Notes under the pieces: generated by a model | The model's input: only the letters and a program-made list of their open reading frames with translations | What the model was told of the DNA's origin: nothing | Database searches by the model: none | Shown: piece by piece, positions 6,088-10,542 of the stretch | How the letters are laid out: every line of letters begins with the position of its first letter | Numbering within the stretch: position 1 is the stretch's first letter | NCBI GenBank assembly: GCA_947088195.1 | Contig: CAMUFS010000081.1 | Location: 1-10,542 of the forward strand | Reading direction: 5' to 3' | Length of the DNA: 10,542 bases | From: an uncultured Clostridia bacterium | GTDB lineage: Bacteria; Bacillota; Clostridia; Lachnospirales; Lachnospiraceae | Translations under genes and position numbers: made by a program

Positions 6088-8124
6088 ACTCAAAGAACTG
6101 GTTTTCTTATTATTTGGTGTCTTCTCTGCTTTTTCAGGTGTCTTTACTATCTTCTTTTCCACTGTCTTTTTGTCATTTGTAGTTTTTTGCTCTTTATCTT
6201 CTGGTGCTTTCTCTGTCTTAAGCTTCTTATCCTCCACCTTTACTTTCTTCTCCGTCATAGCAAATTCCATAATTAAGGACTGCATTGGCTTTAGATCAAG
6301 CTCTATGGAATAATCCTGATTATCACAAGGAATCTCCTCTGTCTTAAATACACGGCTCACAGATGTCTCCAAGCTGTCTTTATAGCTGTCAAGCAAAACC
6401 TTACAGCCTGTCTTTGATTGTACACCAACACGATATTTTTCCCATAACATTGGTGTAAAATTCATAACAAACAGAAGACACTTCTTTCCCGTCTTATCCT
6501 TTCTGACAAAACTAAATGTACTTCTATCTCCGTCCTCACAGTTCATCCACTCAAAGCCCTCCCAGCTCTCATCAAGCTCGGTCATTGCTGGATGCTGTGT
6601 ATAAAGATGCAATAATCTCTTTACATACTTTTGAAGATTCTTATGCTCTTTCTCTTGTAGCAGATACCAATCCAGAGAACGCTCCTCACTCCACTCTCTA
6701 AGCTGTCCAAATTCCTGTCCCATAAAGAGCAGTTTCTTTCCCGGATGACCAAACATAAACGTATATGCCGTCTTAAGATTCTCAAATTTATCTTCAAAAT
6801 ACCCCGGCATCTTTTCCAACATGGAACACTTGAGATGCACTACCTCATCATGTGACAACACCAAAATATATTTTTCACTAAATGCATAGGTCATACTGAA
6901 CGTCATTTTATTATGATTAAATTTCTTGTATAGAGAATCTGTCTTTACATACTCCAGAAAATCGTTCATCCAGCCCATATTCCATTTGTACACAAAGCCA
7001 AGGCCGCCCTCCTCTGGGGTTTTGGTGACACTTGGCCACGCTGTGGATTCCTCCGCAATTACGATTGCACTTGGCACCTGTCTGGCAACCACAGAATTTA
7101 AGTGACGGAAAAATTCAATCGCCTCCAAATTCTCATGTCCGCCATATTTGTTTGGCACCCAGTTGCCCGGCGTCTTGCCATAATCCAGATATAACATAGA
7201 TGCCACGGCATCCACGCGCAGACCATCCACATGAAACTCTTTTAGCCAATACAATGCATTGGATATTAAAAAGTTTGATACCTCATGCTTTGCGTAATCA
7301 AAAATCTTTGTGCCCCAGTCAGGGTGCTCTCCCTTTCTGGTATCCGCATATTCATAAACACAGGTTCCATCAAAATTTGCAAGACCATGGCTGTCTCTTG
7401 GAAAATGAGCAGGAACCCAGTCAAGGATAACACCAATCCCCATATTATGCATATAATTGACAAAATACATAAAATCCTTTGGCGTTCCATAGCGGGATGT
7501 AGGTGCAAAATAACCCGTCACCTGATAGCCCCATGACCCATCAAATGGATGCTCTGCTATGCCCATCAGCTCCACATGGGTATACCCCATCTCCTTCACA
7601 TAAGCTCCCAGCTCATGCGCCATGTCCACATAATTATAAAAGCCTCCTGCTTCCACATCAGCCGTCTTCTTCCATGAACCGATATGTACCTCATAGATAG
7701 CCATCGGATTGGAATGATGCTCCCAGCTTTTATCCGTCCACTCAAACCCTGTTATATCTGTCACAATAGATGCCGTATTTGGGCGCATCTCAGAATAATT
7801 TCCAAACGGATCTGCCTTCATAATTGTCTGCCCTGACGGAGTGACAATCGCAAACTTATAAAGCTCTCCCGCTGTAAGCCCCGGCACAAAAAGCTCATAG
7901 ATACCAGAGGTTCCAAGACGGGTCATATTATGGTTATAACCAATCCATCCATTGAAATCACCCACCACACTGACATTTCTCGCATTAGGTGCCCACACAG
8001 CAAAATATACACCTTTTTTCCCTTGATATTCCGTCAAATGTGCTCCCAGCTTTTTATAAATCTCATAGTGTGTGCCTTCTCCAAATAAATACCGATCTAC
8101 TTCTGTGATAAACCCTGTTTCCAT
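6085..8124 (-). CDS. glgB: 1,4-alpha-glucan (glycogen) branching enzyme
   Basis: This cytoplasmic enzyme cuts an alpha-1,4 glucan and rejoins the piece through an alpha-1,6 bond, making glycogen branches. The 679-residue protein has an N-terminal CBM48 (about 20-120: GVYFAVWAPNARNVSVVGDF), a GH13 barrel (about 140-490) and a beta C-terminal domain (to about 622). Catalytic motifs are visible: region I DWVPAHF (235-241), nucleophile D305 in GLRVDAVASM, acid/base E358 in VIAEEST, and D426 in LSHDEVVH. HDEVVH is followed by L-K where branching enzymes normally have G-K. A Lys/Glu/Thr-rich tail, 624-679, has no counterpart in typical GlgB and looks disordered. AAGGAG lies eleven to sixteen bases before the ATG. 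It follows the GH13 gene by 22 bases, so the two are co-transcribed. No other glycogen gene is in the window. Confidence 0.96.
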   Translation of the reverse strand: METGFITEVDRYLFGEGTHYEIYKKLGAHLTEYQGKKGVYFAVWAPNARNVSVVGDFNGWIGYNHNMTRLGTSGIYELFVPGLTAGELYKFAIVTPSGQTIMKADPFGNYSEMRPNTASIVTDITGFEWTDKSWEHHSNPMAIYEVHIGSWKKTADVEAGGFYNYVDMAHELGAYVKEMGYTHVELMGIAEHPFDGSWGYQVTGYFAPTSRYGTPKDFMYFVNYMHNMGIGVILDWVPAHFPRDSHGLANFDGTCVYEYADTRKGEHPDWGTKIFDYAKHEVSNFLISNALYWLKEFHVDGLRVDAVASMLYLDYGKTPGNWVPNKYGGHENLEAIEFFRHLNSVVARQVPSAIVIAEESTAWPSVTKTPEEGGLGFVYKWNMGWMNDFLEYVKTDSLYKKFNHNKMTFSMTYAFSEKYILVLSHDEVVHLKCSMLEKMPGYFEDKFENLKTAYTFMFGHPGKKLLFMGQEFGQLREWSEERSLDWYLLQEKEHKNLQKYVKRLLHLYTQHPAMTELDESWEGFEWMNCEDGDRSTFSFVRKDKTGKKCLLFVMNFTPMLWEKYRVGVQSKTGCKVLLDSYKDSLETSVSRVFKTEEIPCDNQDYSIELDLKPMQSLIMEFAMTEKKVKVEDKKLKTEKAPEDKEQKTTNDKKTVEKKIVKTPEKAEKTPNNKKTSSLS

Positions 8125-8146
8125 CTGCCAAACTCTCCTTTATCTA

Positions 8147-9499
8147 TTACTTTCTTTCCATTCGTACCATACAACCTCTATGTGCTGGAACAATAAGCTT
8201 CACTTTTCCGTTATCCCCAACAGCAATCTCCTCCCCAGTCAAAAGATCCACTGCCCTACTCACCGGAAATCCCGCCGCTGCCTCCACATTGGCTGCTTCA
8301 TCATCATTATTCACCGCAATCATTACCATACTATTATCCAGAAATCTTCCAAATACATACTGCCGATTCTTCAACATAAGCTCTCTGTACATACCATAAG
8401 AAAGCTCAGGGTTTTCTTTATGAATCTGCCCCAATTTTGCAATATAATGAGAATACTCATTCTCCATCTCAGCCTTTTTTGTGATATCGATCGCTGGTCT
8501 AAGAGGTCCATCATCTCCATTTTCCTTGCGTCCCTCAATGCCCCACTCAGAACCATAATAGATAGAAGGAATGCCCGGAAGCGTATAAAGCAGCATCTGT
8601 ACTGAATAATAATCCTCTTTTCTGGTAAGCTTGCTCATCAAGCGCTCTACATCATGATTATCTGTAAAACTATAAAGCTTTCTGCCCTTACAGAGACCTC
8701 CATTAGCATCTGACAATCTTCTGACAGTATGTGCAATCTCAAAATAATTATGATCGTTATGTCCTGAATACAATCCTTTATGAAGCTCATAATTTGTGAC
8801 CGAATGAAGCATCTCATCATTTGCCCAGCGCGAATAATCTCCATGAATCACTTCGCCCATCAGCCAAAAATCTGGTTTTTTCTCCGTTGTTATGCGGCGC
8901 ATCTGCTTCATAAACTCAAAATCCAGACAATCCGCACAATCCAGACGGATTCCATCAATATCAAATTCATCCATCCAAAAACGAATAACATCAAAAAGAT
9001 AATCCTTAACCTCTTGATTCCACAGATTTAAGTTTACCAGCTCAAAGCAATTTCTCCATGCCTCATAGCCAAAGCCATCATTATATCGCGTATTTCCCCA
9101 GAAATTAATGCCTTTATACCAATCCTTATAGCGTGAGTTTTCCCTGTTAGCCTGAATATCCTGAAATGCAAAAAATTCTCTTCCGGTATGGTTAAATACT
9201 CCATCCACCACCACACGGATTCCCTCCTTATGACAAAGAGAGACAAACTCTTTAAAATCCTCGTTTTTTCCAAGGCGCACATCCACCTGCCGATAATCCT
9301 TCGTATCATATCCATGTGTCGAGGACTCAAATAATGGTCCGATATAAAGCGCAGTAAACCCCATCTCCTTCATATGTGGTATCCACAGCTTCAGTTTTTC
9401 AAAACCGTCACCTGCTTCCTTATTATTTACTCTCGGCGCTCCTGTAAGCCCCAGCGGATAAATGTGATAAAACACCGCCTCCTCATACCAGTATCCCAT
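8147..9499 (-). CDS. GH13 alpha-amylase-family glycosidase, cytoplasmic
   Basis: A 450-residue GH13 enzyme expected to hydrolyse alpha-1,4-linked maltodextrins inside the cell. It begins directly with the barrel strand AVFYHIYPLGLTGAP. There is no signal peptide and no N-terminal carbohydrate-binding module, so it is shorter than neopullulanases and cyclomaltodextrinases. All four conserved regions are intact: DGVFNH (99-104), nucleophile D187 in GIRLDCAD, acid/base E216 in LMGEVIHGDY, and D283 in FTDNHDVERL. The C-terminal beta domain spans about 370-450. AAGGAG precedes the ATG by eight bases and partly overlaps the end of tetR, pointing to coupled translation. Exact specificity (maltodextrin glucosidase, cyclodextrinase or alpha-amylase) cannot be read from the sequence. 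Confidence 0.93.
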   Translation of the reverse strand: MGYWYEEAVFYHIYPLGLTGAPRVNNKEAGDGFEKLKLWIPHMKEMGFTALYIGPLFESSTHGYDTKDYRQVDVRLGKNEDFKEFVSLCHKEGIRVVVDGVFNHTGREFFAFQDIQANRENSRYKDWYKGINFWGNTRYNDGFGYEAWRNCFELVNLNLWNQEVKDYLFDVIRFWMDEFDIDGIRLDCADCLDFEFMKQMRRITTEKKPDFWLMGEVIHGDYSRWANDEMLHSVTNYELHKGLYSGHNDHNYFEIAHTVRRLSDANGGLCKGRKLYSFTDNHDVERLMSKLTRKEDYYSVQMLLYTLPGIPSIYYGSEWGIEGRKENGDDGPLRPAIDITKKAEMENEYSHYIAKLGQIHKENPELSYGMYRELMLKNRQYVFGRFLDNSMVMIAVNNDDEAANVEAAAGFPVSRAVDLLTGEEIAVGDNGKVKLIVPAHRGCMVRMERK

Positions 9500-9515
9500 A
9501 ATTTACTCTCCTTCC

Positions 9516-10088
9516 TTATGAATAAATTCCGTGCAAAAACTGATGTACCACTGCACAGATATTCTCATCTCTTAACATATTCTCCATACTCTTTTCATTA
9601 TATACCATCATATAACAGTTAATCGTCCCCAGAAAACCTATTGCAAATTGTTGTTGCCTGCCATTCATATTGCCAAGATAGCCTTCTGCTCTCTGAAAGG
9701 TATCTGTGATTAACTCATATTGTTTTCGAATAAAAGGCGCCGCCACCTTATGTGCCTCATTTTCTGGTGGAGAATACATCTGCCCCAGCATAAAAAAATA
9801 AAAATGGCGCTCTCTTCTGCAAAAGCTCATATATATTCTTGCCAATTCATATAATTGTCCCTCAAAATTTGACAAACGTTTTGGCACTTCGCAGACTGCC
9901 TGAAGCAAAGACTCGCCTTTCTCCTGAATCAACGCCTCCAAAAGCCCCCGCTTACTCTTGAAATAATAGTACATGGTGGGCTTTGTAATACCAGCCATCT
10001 CCACAATCTCCTGCACACTTGTGGCATCATAGCCTCTTTTATAAAAAAGCTCCAGCGCACACTGGAGTATCATCTTCCGGTTATCCAT
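9516..10088 (-). CDS. TetR/AcrR-family transcriptional repressor
   Basis: A 190-residue one-component regulator. Residues 1-50 form the TetR N-terminal DNA-binding domain: ALELFYKRGYDATSVQEIVE (11-30) and AGITKPTMYYYFKSKRGLLE (32-51), with the characteristic TMYYYF recognition helix end and KSK turn. The helical ligand-binding domain (55-190) is too variable to name its effector. The start ATG has AAAGGAAG upstream. The gene ends 16 bases before the GH13 start, its stop abutting that gene's ribosome-binding site, so it is first gene of a tetR-GH13-glgB operon. A palindromic operator overlaps its promoter, which argues for autorepression and control of the glucan genes. Control of those enzymes is inference from position. 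Confidence 0.93.
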   Translation of the reverse strand: MDNRKMILQCALELFYKRGYDATSVQEIVEMAGITKPTMYYYFKSKRGLLEALIQEKGESLLQAVCEVPKRLSNFEGQLYELARIYMSFCRRERHFYFFMLGQMYSPPENEAHKVAAPFIRKQYELITDTFQRAEGYLGNMNGRQQQFAIGFLGTINCYMMVYNEKSMENMLRDENICAVVHQFLHGIYS

Positions 10089-10122
10089 CTGATCCGCTTC
10101 CTTTCAAAATGTGCTGGATTGT

Positions 10123-10138
10123 GCAGATACTAATCTGC
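10123..10138 (-). other. Small hairpin in the tetR leader
   Basis: GCAGAT (10138-10133, minus strand) pairs with ATCTGC (10128-10123) around a four-base loop in the tetR 5' leader, between promoter and ribosome-binding site. No T-run follows, so it is not a terminator. A role in mRNA stability is possible but unsupported. Confidence 0.35.
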
Positions 10139-10172
10139 GGGTTGTATGGGATGGCAGCCTCCATATATTGCC

Positions 10173-10201
10173 ATTATACCAATCGGTATATAAACTGTCA
10201 A
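10173..10201 (-). promoter_or_regulatory. Consensus sigma-A promoter of the tetR-GH13-glgB operon
   Basis: On the minus strand a perfect TTGACA (10201-10196) and a perfect TATAAT (10178-10173) are spaced by exactly 17 bases. Transcription would start near 10166, leaving a leader of about 78 nt. So strong a promoter fits one normally held down by a repressor. Confidence 0.9.
10175..10190. promoter_or_regulatory. Palindromic operator, probably for the TetR regulator
   Basis: TATACC-AATC-GGTATA is a perfect 6-4-6 inverted repeat (minus strand TATACCGATTGGTATA). It covers most of the -10 hexamer and much of the spacer of the tetR promoter, the standard place for a TetR-family repressor to bind. 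Assignment to this regulator rests on position. Confidence 0.75.
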
Positions 10202-10215
10202 GGTTATAGTTTATA
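10189..10215. repeat. Second inverted repeat upstream of tetR
   Basis: TATAAACT (10189-10196) and AGTTTATA (10208-10215) are perfect 8-bp inverted arms around 11 bases, spanning the -35 of the tetR promoter and sharing two bases with the first operator. It could be a further repressor or activator site, though AT-rich sequence makes chance repeats likelier. Confidence 0.4.
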
Positions 10216-10264
10216 CGAAACATGTTTATTATATTTTTATATGGTAAAATTTTTATAAAATTTA

Positions 10265-10293
10265 TTGTGATAAGTAACCTCACATGATATAGT
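10265..10293 (+). promoter_or_regulatory. Candidate promoter of the Rpn-family gene
   Basis: TTGTGA (10265-10270), 17 bases, then TATAGT (10288-10293), preceded by TG at 10285-10286, makes an extended -10 promoter. It lies about 70 bases before the start codon and diverges from the tetR promoter. The remaining non-coding sequence of 10202-10364 is AT-rich with small palindromes only. Confidence 0.5.
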
Positions 10294-10364
10294 AAATATA
10301 ACAGGAGCTATAGTATCTAGGCATTATGCTAATACTTATAGAGAATATGGAGGAGACACATACA

Positions 10365-10542
10365 ATGGAAACCCTATTGAAACACCCACAAAATTATGAA
10401 AGTATTTGGGAAGAATTAGATATATCAAATGATTTTATATTTGGAAAAGTAATGCAAAATCCAGAGTTATGTAAAGAACTACTCCAACGTATTCTCCCTG
10501 ATTTGGAGATAGATCATATAGAATATCCTGAATTACAAAAAA
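10365..10542 (+). CDS. Rpn-family nuclease / PD-(D/E)XK transposase-like protein, 5' part only
   Basis: Only the first 59 codons are present; the gene runs off the right edge. The peptide contains ELDISNDFIFGKVMQNPELC and ILPDLEIDHIEYPELQK, the characteristic opening of the Rpn recombination-promoting nuclease / PDDEXK_2 family (D-F-x-F-G-K-V-M at about 23-30), common and multi-copy in Lachnospiraceae. The catalytic PD-(D/E)XK residues lie beyond the window, so intactness is unknown. The start is ATG 10365-10367, preceded by GGAGGAG nine bases upstream; an in-frame ATG at 10347 overlaps that site and is less likely. It reads away from all other genes here and is a separate unit. Confidence 0.85.
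   Translation, partial: METLLKHPQNYESIWEELDISNDFIFGKVMQNPELCKELLQRILPDLEIDHIEYPELQK

Noticed and set aside
5838..6182. 114-codon plus-strand frame with hydrophobic C-terminus
   Set aside because: Antisense to the FliK-like gene and the Lys-rich glgB tail; the Phe/Leu runs are simply the complement of Lys/Glu codons.
8072..8605. 177-codon plus-strand frame
   Set aside because: Antisense to the GH13 gene and the glgB start, both of which have intact catalytic motifs; composition (Ser/His/Ile-rich) is typical of a shadow frame.
1..10542. CRISPR array, tRNA, rRNA, prophage or toxin-antitoxin system
   Set aside because: No regularly spaced direct repeats, cloverleaf, rRNA stretch, or phage or toxin gene is seen.

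Overview
The window looks like a chromosomal segment of a flagellated, AT-rich Firmicute, most probably a Lachnospiraceae member (the Roseburia/Butyrivibrio/Agathobacter neighbourhood). This rests on protein character: a Lachnospiraceae-style flagellin, a FabT-like MarR regulator, a long FliK-like protein, a cytoplasmic GH13 pair and an Rpn-family nuclease start. Species cannot be settled by eye.

Layout. Six complete genes read leftward (minus strand) and one truncated gene reads rightward at the right edge. In minus-strand order these are: a TetR-family repressor (9516-10088), a small cytoplasmic GH13 alpha-amylase-type enzyme (8147-9499), glycogen branching enzyme glgB (6085-8124), a very long FliK-like flagellar protein (3191-5995), flagellin hag (1322-3091), the export chaperone fliS (817-1290) with a strong terminator, then a separate FabT-like MarR regulator (260-751). 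To the left, positions 52-222 hold a long imperfect DNA palindrome that no gene explains. At the right, 10365-10542 is the start of an Rpn/PD-(D/E)XK nuclease gene with its own divergent promoter.

How the parts work together. The TetR gene has a consensus promoter (TTGACA, 17-bp spacer, TATAAT) overlapped by a 16-bp palindromic operator, so tetR-GH13-glgB looks like an autorepressed alpha-glucan operon. No terminator is seen before the flagellar genes. Instead there are two well-matched sigma-28/sigma-D promoters of the same form, TAAG-N15-(8-mer). One overlaps the glgB stop codon and would drive the FliK-like gene. The other lies inside the 3' end of that gene and would drive hag-fliS. The roughly 100-nt hag leader carries a hairpin presenting GGA and a second GGA in the Shine-Dalgarno site, the layout of CsrA control.

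The most interesting items are the 171-bp palindrome, the paired sigma-28 promoters (which also suggest the long gene starts downstream of its first ATG), the repeated T-x-x-x-N-[ILM]-x-x-A modules in that protein, four cysteines in the flagellin, and the close packing of fliS, its terminator and the next promoter.
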